20,415 bases of DNA from Proteobacteria bacterium UBA3588. GTDB taxonomy: Bacteria > Pseudomonadota > Gammaproteobacteria > Thiohalomonadales > Thiohalomonadaceae. The translations under genes and the position numbers were made by a program. Below the pieces are notes generated by a model. The model made no database searches, was not told where the DNA came from, and saw only the letters and a program-made list of their open reading frames with translations. Below, piece by piece: positions 1-6,456 of this stretch. The stretch covers positions 3,469 to 23,883 of the forward strand of contig DFMR01000017.1 in NCBI GenBank assembly GCA_002376325.1. The letters run 5' to 3'. Numbering within the stretch: the first letter of the stretch is position 1; each line of letters begins with the position of its first letter.

Positions 1-47
1 ACAACAACAACAACGAACCGCTATGCGGCGGCCAGCAGGAGGTTGCC

Positions 48-809
48 GTGCGTGCCCTGTTCGTGGGCGAACGCATCGATCTGCGCGCACTGGAACACAC
101 CGACCGCGCGGTCCCGTCGCCGCTCACCATCCGCGCCGGCCACCGCGGCTGCGCGGTCCTGTTCCGCTACGGCGCCGTGGTGCTGTTCGGGATGGAGCCG
201 ATGGAGGAGGTTTCGTTCCTGAAACAGTTGGAACCGCTGATCGCCGCGCCGTTCGCCAAGGTGGAAACCGAACAGACCCGGATACAGGTGATCGAGGGAA
301 GCCTTGAGGGTCTCGCCGCCGGGGCGGTGGTATTGCCGCAGCTCAGCACCGAGCGGGTGCAGCTGGTGGCGGAGATCCTGGCCAAGAGCGTGGCGCTGGC
401 CTATTACGAAAGCCACGTCGCCTCGGTATTCGACCGCGTCGAACCACTCGCCACCGAGCTGCAGAAACGGGGCCGCAGCAGCCAGCGCAGCCGCGAGCTG
501 TTGCAGTACATAGGCGACTCGCTGCGCATCCAGTACCGCACCATCGGCCGCGCCGAGATCGTCGATAAACCCGAACTGCTGTGGGAGCACCCCGAACTGG
601 AACGCTTCTTCCACCGCCTCAGCGACGAATACGAACTCAATGAGCGGCAGCGGGCACTGGACAGCAAGCTCACCCTGATCGCCGGCACGGCGGAGACACT
701 GCTCGACCTGCTGCATAACCGCCGCAGCCTGCGCGTCGAGTGGTACATCACCATCCTCATCGTGGTGGAGATCCTGCTCAGCCTGTACCAGCTGTTCCTG
801 CATCATTGA
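48..809 (+). CDS. RMD1/DUF155 (COG1723) family membrane-anchored protein
   Basis: The protein has 253 residues. It resembles the RMD1/DUF155 family, whose eukaryotic members (Rmd1, RMND1) are mitochondrial inner-membrane proteins; the biochemical role of bacterial members is not established. Visible features are an N-terminal alpha/beta region, a charged helical middle with likely coiled coil (about residues 150-225), and one C-terminal hydrophobic segment (WYITILIVVEILLSLYQLFL) ending in HH. This suggests a tail-anchored protein with its bulk in the cytoplasm. The start is GTG at 48, chosen because AGGAGG lies at 37-42, five bases upstream. The frame stays open to the left window edge, so a longer N-terminus cannot be excluded. 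A terminator follows at 954-986. Family assignment is by resemblance only. Confidence 0.8.
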   Translation: MRALFVGERIDLRALEHTDRAVPSPLTIRAGHRGCAVLFRYGAVVLFGMEPMEEVSFLKQLEPLIAAPFAKVETEQTRIQVIEGSLEGLAAGAVVLPQLSTERVQLVAEILAKSVALAYYESHVASVFDRVEPLATELQKRGRSSQRSRELLQYIGDSLRIQYRTIGRAEIVDKPELLWEHPELERFFHRLSDEYELNERQRALDSKLTLIAGTAETLLDLLHNRRSLRVEWYITILIVVEILLSLYQLFLHH

Positions 810-853
810 TGCGGCGTCCGATAGGCTCGGATCGCCGTTCCATCGACGACTCC

Positions 854-873
854 GGCCGGCGGCTCCGCCGGCC
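854..873. repeat. GC-rich perfect hairpin in intergenic region
   Basis: A 9-bp perfect inverted repeat (GGCCGGCGG, two bases, CCGCCGGCC) lies 45 bases after the DUF155 stop. It has no T-tract, so on its own it is a poor terminator. It may stabilise the mRNA 3' end or act as a REP-like unit. The rest of 810-953 shows no gene or clear signal. Confidence 0.4.
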
Positions 874-953
874 CATCCCGGTGGTTGATGCGGGCCAAGG
901 GGTAAGCCGCGGTTGCTCGTCGCGGGCCGTTGAACCTATCGCGCGACGCCCGA

Positions 954-986
954 CACAGAAAGCCCCGCAGAGCGGGGCCTTCTGTG
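954..986. terminator. bidirectional intrinsic terminator between convergent genes
   Basis: The core stem is GCCCCGC (962-968), loop AGA, GCGGGGC (972-978). The arms extend outward: CACAGAA (954-960) pairs with TTCTGTG (980-986) across one mismatch. It lies between the + strand DUF155 gene and the - strand gene ending at 1006, and has short T-rich flanks in both directions, so it can serve both. Confidence 0.8.
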
Positions 987-1005
987 TGCAGGGAGACGCA
1001 AAAAC

Positions 1006-1212
1006 TCAGGCGGCCTTCTTACCCGTCCATGCCTTGTAGCCGTCCATGACCTTGCCGAAGCCGTCGGCATAGCCGGCTTCGTAGCCCTCGGTCACATACT
1101 GCTGACCACGGCGCGGATTATGCAGATAGCCGCAGGCCCAACCATCGAGATACTGCTTGTCCACTCCCGTCTTTTCCATCGTGTCCAGCATGTTGTAGTA
1201 AGTGGTGTCCAT
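1006..1212 (-). CDS. small conserved-looking protein of unknown function (68 aa)
   Basis: The product has 68 residues with no signal peptide or membrane segment. I do not recognise the family. It is rich in Gly and aromatic residues, with two similar units, DGWACGYLHNPRRG and EGYEAGYADGFGKVMDGY, which suggest two packed helices with a G-aromatic-xx-G pattern. The N-terminal part (YNMLDTMEKTGVDKQYLDGW) looks like a short helix-turn. A consensus AGGAGG lies four bases before the ATG, which makes it a credible real gene despite its size. It is monocistronic: its 3' end abuts the bidirectional terminator, and its upstream region (1213-1360) separates it from the thioredoxin gene. Ribosome modulation factor was considered because of the GY/GW pattern, but the typical RMF signature is absent. 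Confidence 0.75.
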   Translation of the reverse strand: MDTTYYNMLDTMEKTGVDKQYLDGWACGYLHNPRRGQQYVTEGYEAGYADGFGKVMDGYKAWTGKKAA

Positions 1213-1360
1213 GGTGCCTCCTGAAATACCTTGAGTGTGGTGAGATCAATCGCTGTTGCCGCCCGCAGGACGGCTCATGCGATTAACATAGTATTTCAGT
1301 CTACAATTTCAACCATTCGCCACCCGTGGTCTTTGGCGAGCCGCGGCGCGCAGCGGCCGG

Positions 1361-1750
1361 TCAGTGCAACAACAGGTCCAGCTGCTTTTCGCCCACCGGC
1401 CCCAGGATCACCTTCACCAGGGTGTCGCCCTCCACCAGCACCAGGGTCGGCGTGGCGCGAATGGCAAAGCGCTGGGCCACCCCGCCCTGCTGCATCACGT
1501 CCACCTTCACCACGTTGCCGTAACGTTCGGCCATCCGTTCCACCAGCGGCGTCAAGGTGCGGCAGGGTCCGCACTGCTGGCTGTAGAAATAGAACAGCAG
1601 CTTGGCCTTGTCGCGCTGCTCCGGCGCCAGCAGGTCGTCATAGGCCGGCGCGCTGCCGCCCTGCATGCGCTTGGAGCTGAGCCAGATATAGAGCGGGAAG
1701 GCCATGAACAGCAGCAGCACGGCGATGAGGACAAACGGCAGGTATTCCAT
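1361..1750 (-). CDS. membrane-anchored thioredoxin-fold protein, CGPC active site
   Basis: The protein has 129 residues. Residues 5-24 form one hydrophobic anchor (PFVLIAVLLLFMAFPLYIWL), followed by SSKR and a thioredoxin domain. The active site is CGPC (Cys60, Cys63) after the strand LLFYFYS, and the cis-proline lies in RATPTLVLV, so a dithiol-disulfide exchange role is expected. An acidic N-terminus before the anchor and basic residues after it would put the catalytic domain on the cytoplasmic side by the positive-inside rule, although many anchored thioredoxins face the periplasm. The ATG at 1750 is preferred over an upstream in-frame start because GAGG lies seven bases upstream and the anchor begins right after it. 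It is divergent from mltC, with 87 bases between the starts. Confidence 0.85.
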   Translation of the reverse strand: MEYLPFVLIAVLLLFMAFPLYIWLSSKRMQGGSAPAYDDLLAPEQRDKAKLLFYFYSQQCGPCRTLTPLVERMAERYGNVVKVDVMQQGGVAQRFAIRATPTLVLVEGDTLVKVILGPVGEKQLDLLLH

Positions 1751-1803
1751 GGCATAGCCTCGCTGGGGGACGGGATGAGTATCGCCGCGTCGGCGCACCG
1801 GGG

Positions 1804-1831
1804 TTGCCTGACGCGGTCATATGCGTATGCT
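1804..1831 (+). promoter_or_regulatory. putative sigma-70 promoter of mltC
   Basis: TTGCCT (1804-1809) and TATGCT (1826-1831) are 16 bases apart. The expected transcription start falls on or next to the mltC ATG at 1838, which would give a leaderless or nearly leaderless mRNA. This agrees with the lack of a Shine-Dalgarno motif there. Confidence 0.45.
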
Positions 1832-1837
1832 AGTCGC

Positions 1838-3028
1838 ATGCAACGGCTGCGGAAACCTCTTCTGTTCATGGTGCTGGCGGCACCCGTCATGGGTTTGACC
1901 GCCTGTTCCACCTCCGACCTCCTGCACGTGGCGATCAGCCGCGACCCGTCGGCGGCGCTGGCCCACTTCGCCAGCTACAAGGCGCGCAGCTACGAAGAAA
2001 ATCCCATGCGTCTGGTGCATGATCTGCAACAGGCGCAGCGCAACTACCGCAAACTGGAGAACATACTGTCGGGCAAGGTCAGCGCCCAATGGGGCCGCCG
2101 CGAGGTGCTGACGCCGGGCAACAAGCGCTACGTCAAATACACCCAGAACTACATGAGCCGCGCCGTGGTCCAGTTCGACACCGGACGGGTCACCGTCGAA
2201 ACCCTGGACGCCGCCCATCCGCAGCAAAGTCTGAAAAACGCCATTGTCACCACCCTGCTGACCCCGAACGACCCGCGCGCCGTCGACCTCTACTCCGACA
2301 AGACCATCGCGCTCACCGGCCGCCCCTACCTCTACGGTCTAGTCGAGGATGAGCACGGCCGCGCCATCGGCACACCGGCCGCGGCCGAGGGTTACGCCGA
2401 CTACCTGCTGCAGCACGCGGAACAGATGCGCACCGCACAAACCGATCACGGCGCCAAACAGGTGCACTACGTGCAGCTCGCCATGGTCAGCGACTATGAA
2501 AACCGCGAGGCGCAACAATATGCGCCGATGGTGGACAGATATTCCAGCAAATACGGCATCAGCAAGAGCCTGGTATTCGCAGTGATCAAGACCGAGAGCA
2601 ATTTCAATCCCTTTGCCGTGAGCAGCGCTCCCGCCTACGGTTTGATGCAACTGGTGCCCGAGACGGCGGGGCGCGAAGCCTATGCACTGACCCAGGGCGA
2701 GAGCCGCACCCCCGGCAAGGATTACCTGTTCAACGCCCAAAACAACATCGAACTGGGCACCGCCTATCTGCACATCATCGAACAGCGTTATCTGGGCGAC
2801 ATCCAGAATCCCCTGAACCGCGAATACTGCACCATCGCCGCCTATAACGGCGGTGCCGGAGGCGTATTGAATTTCTTCTCGAAGGATCGCGGTGCGGCGC
2901 CCGACGTGATCAACCGCCTGACACCGGCCCAGGTCTACCACAAGTTGGTCTACGACTACCCGCGCGCCGAAACACGGCACTACGTGGTCAAGGTACTCGA
3001 CGCCCGGCGCGATTTCATCAAGAGCTGA
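1838..3028 (+). CDS. mltC: membrane-bound lytic murein transglycosylase C-like lipoprotein
   Basis: The protein has 396 residues. It cleaves the MurNAc-GlcNAc glycosidic bond of peptidoglycan non-hydrolytically, giving 1,6-anhydro ends, from the outer-membrane lipoprotein position. A type II signal peptide ends in the lipobox LTAC, with Cys23 as the lipidated residue. Residues of about 30-225 match the MltC N-terminal (DUF3393-type) region, and about 230-395 form the SLT domain. Catalytic Glu253 lies in VIKTESNFNP, followed by YGLMQLVP and AYNGGAGG, all typical of family 1 transglycosylases. E. coli MltC is shorter (359 residues). The ATG at 1838 is chosen because it gives a standard signal peptide. 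The reading frame is open upstream to 1364, but that extension would bury the signal. No Shine-Dalgarno motif is visible. Confidence 0.92.
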   Translation: MQRLRKPLLFMVLAAPVMGLTACSTSDLLHVAISRDPSAALAHFASYKARSYEENPMRLVHDLQQAQRNYRKLENILSGKVSAQWGRREVLTPGNKRYVKYTQNYMSRAVVQFDTGRVTVETLDAAHPQQSLKNAIVTTLLTPNDPRAVDLYSDKTIALTGRPYLYGLVEDEHGRAIGTPAAAEGYADYLLQHAEQMRTAQTDHGAKQVHYVQLAMVSDYENREAQQYAPMVDRYSSKYGISKSLVFAVIKTESNFNPFAVSSAPAYGLMQLVPETAGREAYALTQGESRTPGKDYLFNAQNNIELGTAYLHIIEQRYLGDIQNPLNREYCTIAAYNGGAGGVLNFFSKDRGAAPDVINRLTPAQVYHKLVYDYPRAETRHYVVKVLDARRDFIKS

Positions 3029-3070
3029 ATCCTGCCGAATCCCTGACGACCGAACACCGCATAAAAGTTT

Positions 3071-3180
3071 TCTCGCCAAGACGCCAAGATCGCCAAGGTG
3101 TGATTAAGACCCATATCGAAGACGACGCTCCAATACACATAGCGGTGCTTTTTCTTGGCGCACTTTGCGTCTTGGCGAGA
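3071..3180. repeat. MITE-like element with 27-bp imperfect terminal inverted repeats
   Basis: The left arm 3071-3097 (starts TCTCGCCAAGACGC) and right arm 3154-3180 (ends GCGTCTTGGCGAGA) are inverted copies. By eye 24 of 27 positions match, and the outer 14 are perfect. The inner 56 bases carry no gene. The arms are themselves built from CGCCAAG/CGCCAAGA units. Similar 'cgccaagacgccaag' sequences recur in many bacterial genomes as dispersed repeats. The element fills the gap between the convergent mltC and mepK stops, where the hairpin could also end transcription from both sides. No clear target-site duplication is seen. Confidence 0.65.
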
Positions 3181-3239
3181 TCACAATTCTTTTCCAGCCT
3201 GAAATCATCAGACCCATCAGGACGACTGACAGCCCTCGC

Positions 3240-3809
3240 TCAGCCGCGCCAGCGCCGTACCCGTCCCACGTCGAGATGGACGAAACGAGAATGGGGATAG
3301 TAGCCGACGCCGCCGTCGTGCAGGCGGTAGGCTGCATGACGCAGCTGCTCAAGCTGGCCATGGGGCAGGCGCACGTCGATCGCCTCCCCCACCATGTGCA
3401 GGCTGTGTTTAGCGACACCGCTACCGCGTTCACGCAGCATCGCATTGGTCGCCGGTGAGCGGTAACCGGAAACCACTTCGAACGGCTGCCTCAGATCCAA
3501 CCGTTGCTGCAAATCGAATAACAGATCCAGCAGCGCGGTCGCCATCGGCCGCTCCTCGTTGCTGTAGTGATCGCGCAGAATATGGTTGACTGCGGCCAGC
3601 TCCTGCGGCAGATAACGGCCGTCCTGCCAGTAGGTGGTACGCAGCGACTCGCCGGTGTGAAGGTTGTAGAAGGCGAGGCTGCGCTCCCCGGTCCGGGCCA
3701 GCACCGGCGCCACCGCCAGCGCCAGCGCCAGCGCCGTACCGACGCCCCACGACAGAAACCGGCGGCGCTCGGGTAAGGGCAAAACAATCGGGTTGTGCTC
3801 TGACGTCAT
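3240..3809 (-). CDS. mepK: murein DD-endopeptidase MepK-like (DUF882/YcbK), Tat-exported
   Basis: The protein has 189 residues. E. coli MepK (YcbK) cleaves peptide cross-links, especially meso-DAP-meso-DAP 3-3 bridges, in the periplasm; the same role is inferred here. An N-terminal twin-arginine signal (ERRRFLSWG, about 14-22, then a hydrophobic stretch ending near ART) predicts Tat export of a folded metalloenzyme. The peptidase M15-type core has SGYRSPATN (114-122), HMVGEAID with zinc ligands His138 and Asp145, and FVHLDVG with His178. The length is normal for the family. It is the last gene of a - strand run after ldtD (85 bases upstream), the same order as ycbB-ycbK in E. coli. Its partner LdtD makes the bonds it cuts. 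The Shine-Dalgarno motif is weak. Confidence 0.92.
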   Translation of the reverse strand: MTSEHNPIVLPLPERRRFLSWGVGTALALALAVAPVLARTGERSLAFYNLHTGESLRTTYWQDGRYLPQELAAVNHILRDHYSNEERPMATALLDLLFDLQQRLDLRQPFEVVSGYRSPATNAMLRERGSGVAKHSLHMVGEAIDVRLPHGQLEQLRHAAYRLHDGGVGYYPHSRFVHLDVGRVRRWRG

Positions 3810-3854
3810 GACCGCATTTCAAACTTTGTGTTGTCTCGCTATGCCAGGAGATCA

Positions 3855-3872
3855 GGAGATGGCGAAATCTCC
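3855..3872. repeat. small hairpin between ldtD and mepK
   Basis: GGAGAT (3855-3860) and ATCTCC (3867-3872) form a 6-bp stem with a 6-base loop in the 85-base gap between ldtD and mepK. An extra direct copy of AGGAGAT lies just before it. There is no T-tract. It may tune read-through or mRNA processing between the two genes. Confidence 0.3.
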
Positions 3873-3894
3873 CGACACCACGTGAATCATCATC

Positions 3895-5589
3895 CTATCG
3901 GTCGTTGGCGGACGTTGCGGCGACCTCAGTCGCATTTCCCTGCCACGCCTGCAGCAGGTGCTGGTCACGGCCGTAGATGTCGTCGCGCAGCTCCAGAGTG
4001 CCGTACTGATCGACCCACGCCGTCATGTAGGTGAGATAGACCGGCAACGGCCGCGGCAACGGCACCTTTACCGGCTTGCCCTGGTCGATCAGGTGGGTGA
4101 TGGTATCGTGATTCCACTGCTGCGGGTCGGCCAGGACATACTGGGCCAGATCGATGGGGTGCTCCAGGCGGATGCAACCGGAACTGAAGGCGCGCACGGT
4201 GCGCTCGAACAGCCAGCGATGCGGCGTGTCGTGCAGATAGATACCGTAGCGGTTGGGCAGCATGAACTTGATCCGCCCCAGCGCGTTGTGCGGTCCCGGT
4301 TGCTGGCGCAGGGTGTCGGGAAAGGTGTCAGGGTCCACCTTGGACCAGTCGATGGCGGACGGGTCCACCTCGATGCCGTCCCCCTGGAGACTGCTGAATA
4401 CCTTCAATCCTTCGCGCTCAAGATAGCTGGGGTCCCGCCGCAGCCGCGGCAGGATGTCGTCGCGGAACACGGTGGGCGGTACGTACCAATAGGGATTGAT
4501 CACCAGCGAGGTCATCGTGGCGCTGAATATCGGCGTCTGGCGGTAGTTGCGGCCGACGATCACGCGCATGCGCAGCGCAGGCTGCTGATGATCGATCACT
4601 TGCAGTTCGAAACCGGCCATGTTGACCATGATGAAGCGGGCCGGTTCGTGCCGCGGCAGCCAGCGCCAGCGTTCCATATTGATCTCGACCTGGGCGATGC
4701 GGGCGGCGACCGGGACATTCAGCGCCGCCAGGGTGGTGTCGCCGACCGTTCCGTCGGCCTTGATGCCGTGACGCTGCTGAAAATGCTGCACCGCCCGCAG
4801 CAGCGGCGTATCGAACAGTTGCGGCGTCGCCGTTTGATCCTGGTCCGCCGCCAGATCGCCGGTCAGCAACAAGCGGCGGCGCAACTCCATCACTCGTACG
4901 CTGCGCACGCCCGGACGCAAGACCGGGCCGGCAACGATGTTTGGCCAGCCGCCCTGTGCCGCCACCGCCAGGTAGCGCTGTAAGGCCGTGCGCAACCGTA
5001 CATAGCCGTCATGCGTCGGCGGCATCGTCGCCAGCGTCGGGCCTACGGTGTGGGTCGCCAGGGCATGTTCCAGAGCAGTCACCGCATCATAACGGTGGTA
5101 GGGAATGAACCAGTCCTGGCTGAGGGCATGCGGGTCGATACGACCGCTGTAGGCGTTACGGCTGTAAAGCAGAAAGGTATCGGTGAGCAGCAGGTCGAGC
5201 TGCGCCAGTTGCTGCGGGTCGCCGCTGGCGCCGGAGAGCAGCTTGTCGACGGCGGCGAGCGGATAGTCACTGACCGGCAACCCCTCGGCGTCGGCACGAT
5301 GCACCACCCGCATCAGGTCACCCGTCTCCAGAAAGATACCGTCGCGATCGAACCAGGCCGGGCGAAAATCGCGGTTCGCATAAAAGCTGCTGACCTCGTC
5401 CGGCAGCGCCAGCCGTTCGCCGTCGACCCAGCTGCCGTTGCTGCCGGTCAGGATATAGCGGATGGCGTCGGTCGCCTGCTCCATCGTGGTCGGGCTGGCA
5501 GGCCACTGCTGCGGCGCCGCCTGCAGCGCCGGCATTGCCAACAGCAACAGCACTGCCAGACCCGATTTAATCTTCAAAAAACAACGCAT
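3895..5589 (-). CDS. ldtD: L,D-transpeptidase of the YcbB/LdtD type
   Basis: The protein has 564 residues. It forms 3-3 (meso-DAP-meso-DAP) cross-links in peptidoglycan, acting in the periplasm with a catalytic cysteine. A Sec signal peptide ends near ALQAA (about 24). Residues 60-220 form the N-terminal scaffold typical of YcbB proteins. A peptidoglycan-binding-1 domain follows around 230-292 (LRRAVQHF-type helix, HGIKADGTVGDTTLAALN). The YkuD catalytic domain covers about 315-510, with His453 in YLHDTP and SSGCIRLEHP containing Cys472. The length is close to E. coli LdtD (about 615). Its start overlaps the end of the upstream thioredoxin gene by 23 bases, so translation is probably coupled. 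No key residue is missing. Confidence 0.93.
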   Translation of the reverse strand: MRCFLKIKSGLAVLLLLAMPALQAAPQQWPASPTTMEQATDAIRYILTGSNGSWVDGERLALPDEVSSFYANRDFRPAWFDRDGIFLETGDLMRVVHRADAEGLPVSDYPLAAVDKLLSGASGDPQQLAQLDLLLTDTFLLYSRNAYSGRIDPHALSQDWFIPYHRYDAVTALEHALATHTVGPTLATMPPTHDGYVRLRTALQRYLAVAAQGGWPNIVAGPVLRPGVRSVRVMELRRRLLLTGDLAADQDQTATPQLFDTPLLRAVQHFQQRHGIKADGTVGDTTLAALNVPVAARIAQVEINMERWRWLPRHEPARFIMVNMAGFELQVIDHQQPALRMRVIVGRNYRQTPIFSATMTSLVINPYWYVPPTVFRDDILPRLRRDPSYLEREGLKVFSSLQGDGIEVDPSAIDWSKVDPDTFPDTLRQQPGPHNALGRIKFMLPNRYGIYLHDTPHRWLFERTVRAFSSGCIRLEHPIDLAQYVLADPQQWNHDTITHLIDQGKPVKVPLPRPLPVYLTYMTAWVDQYGTLELRDDIYGRDQHLLQAWQGNATEVAATSANDR

Positions 5590-5902
5590 ACGGACGTTGC
5601 AACTCAGCGGCCAGTTGGGCCGGCGAAAAATTGCGCACCTTGCGCAACAGTTCCTGCCCCGCGAAATAGACGATCAGGGTCGGTACCGAAAACACGCCGC
5701 ACTGTGCCGCCACCTCAGGTACGGCGACGCTGTCCACCTCGGCCAGCACCAGGCGCGGAAAATCGCGGCGCAGCGCTGCGAATACCCTGGGTTTGAGTAC
5801 GCTGCAAACGGCGCAGTCGGGAGCGCTGAAGTAGACGGCCACTGCATGCTGCTGCTGCAGGAATGGAACGTAGGCGGCGACGGAGTTGAGAGAAACGGAC
5901 AT
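5567..5902 (-). CDS. thioredoxin-family protein, CAVC active site
   Basis: The product has 111 residues and no signal peptide, so it is probably cytoplasmic. The thioredoxin fold shows a strand AVAVYFSAP, the active site CAVC (Cys30, Cys33), and a cis-proline in SVPTLIVYFAGQE. The dipeptide between the cysteines is AV rather than GP, so its redox potential likely differs from that of housekeeping thioredoxin. It leads the operon thioredoxin-ldtD-mepK and overlaps ldtD by 23 bases. LdtD uses a cysteine nucleophile, so a functional link is tempting, but the absence of an export signal argues against direct contact. A promoter lies just upstream (5912-5940), and no Shine-Dalgarno motif is visible before the ATG. 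Confidence 0.85.
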   Translation of the reverse strand: MSVSLNSVAAYVPFLQQQHAVAVYFSAPDCAVCSVLKPRVFAALRRDFPRLVLAEVDSVAVPEVAAQCGVFSVPTLIVYFAGQELLRKVRNFSPAQLAAELQRPYALFFED

Positions 5903-5911
5903 AGAGGTCGC

Positions 5912-5940
5912 ATGATAGCCCGATACCGGCTCACGGCCAA
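5912..5940 (-). promoter_or_regulatory. sigma-70-like promoter of the thioredoxin-ldtD-mepK operon
   Basis: On the - strand TTGGCC (5940-5935) and TATCAT (5917-5912) are separated by 17 bases. The predicted start lies only a few bases before the ATG at 5902, so the transcript would have almost no leader. This matches the missing Shine-Dalgarno motif. Confidence 0.5.
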
Positions 5941-5960
5941 ACCGCGACCACGGACCGTTT

Positions 5961-5989
5961 TTGACGCATCCATCCCGCGGGAGGATAAT
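5961..5989 (+). promoter_or_regulatory. near-consensus sigma-70 promoter
   Basis: TTGACG (5961-5966), a 17-base spacer, and GATAAT (5984-5989) give five of six matches in each box with ideal spacing. Transcription would begin near 5996, about 23 bases before the TTG start of the MbcA/ParS-type gene. It is divergent from the thioredoxin promoter at 5912-5940. Confidence 0.7.
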
Positions 5990-6018
5990 GACCAGAATCC
6001 TAGCATGAGCATCAACTA

Positions 6019-6399
6019 TTGTCCGACTACAGCCAACAAGACCGGGAACAGCTGGCCGTCCTGGTGATGGGTGTGCTGAACGACTGGAATATCCGCGAAG
6101 AGTATCAACTTGCCCTGCTCGGCCTGCCCGAGACCACAGCCGGCCGTGAACTGACCAAGTTCAGCCGCGGTAAGGCGCTGCCCGACGACGAGCAGCTGCT
6201 GCAACGCGTGGTGCATCTGCTCGGCATCCAGCAGGCGCTGGGCGTCGTCTATCCGCTCAACGCCCGCATGGCCGGTTTCTGGCTCACCACCGCCAACCGC
6301 TTCTTCACCAACACACCGATGACGGTGATGTTGGAGGAAGGGGTGAGCGGCATGGATCGGGTCTGGCGCCACCTCGACTGCACCCGAAACTGGGAGTAA
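6019..6399 (+). CDS. Xre/MbcA/ParS-type toxin-binding (DUF2384) protein, without a toxin neighbour
   Basis: The protein has 126 residues. The C-terminal part (about 75-125, with GFWLTTANRFFTNTPMTVML and GVSGMDRVWRHLDC) resembles the MbcA/ParS/Xre antitoxin C-terminal domain, which in RES-Xre modules binds an NAD-degrading toxin. The N-terminal 70 residues are helical and could be the Xre-type DNA-binding region, although no classic helix-turn-helix is obvious. The only start in this frame after an upstream stop at 6001 is TTG at 6019, with weak GAG upstream. No RES toxin gene lies on either side: a thioredoxin is divergent and a TauE permease follows 57 bases later. It may therefore be a solitary regulator rather than half of a toxin pair. 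Confidence 0.75.
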   Translation: MSDYSQQDREQLAVLVMGVLNDWNIREEYQLALLGLPETTAGRELTKFSRGKALPDDEQLLQRVVHLLGIQQALGVVYPLNARMAGFWLTTANRFFTNTPMTVMLEEGVSGMDRVWRHLDCTRNWE

Positions 6400-6419
6400 T
6401 CAGGCGACGGCCGCGGGGC

Positions 6420-6425
6420 TATAAT
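6420..6425 (+). promoter_or_regulatory. consensus -10 hexamer before the TauE gene
   Basis: A perfect TATAAT lies 32 bases before the preferred ATG at 6457. No good -35 is visible at 16-18 bases, so it is a weak or activator-dependent promoter candidate. It overlaps the alternative ATG at 6424, which argues against that start being used. Confidence 0.4.
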
Positions 6426-6456
6426 GCCGCTCCTTCGCCAGCCGCTGCAGCCCGCC

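Noticed and set aside
1..15. (CAA)n simple repeat at the left edge
   Set aside because: It has fewer than five units and is cut by the window edge, so nothing can be concluded.
21..806. 261-residue - strand open frame opposite the DUF155 gene
   Set aside because: It is the complement of a gene with a good Shine-Dalgarno motif and recognisable family, and its own composition (Gln/His/Ala-rich) is typical of an antisense shadow.
1364..1837. N-terminal extension of mltC to a 554-residue protein
   Set aside because: The added part is antisense to the CGPC thioredoxin gene and would place the lipoprotein signal peptide in the middle of the protein.
5988..6007. Six-codon leader peptide (MTRILA) before the MbcA/ParS-type gene
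   Set aside because: Its ATG and apparent Shine-Dalgarno lie inside the -10 box of the promoter at 5961-5989, so it would not be transcribed as a translatable unit.
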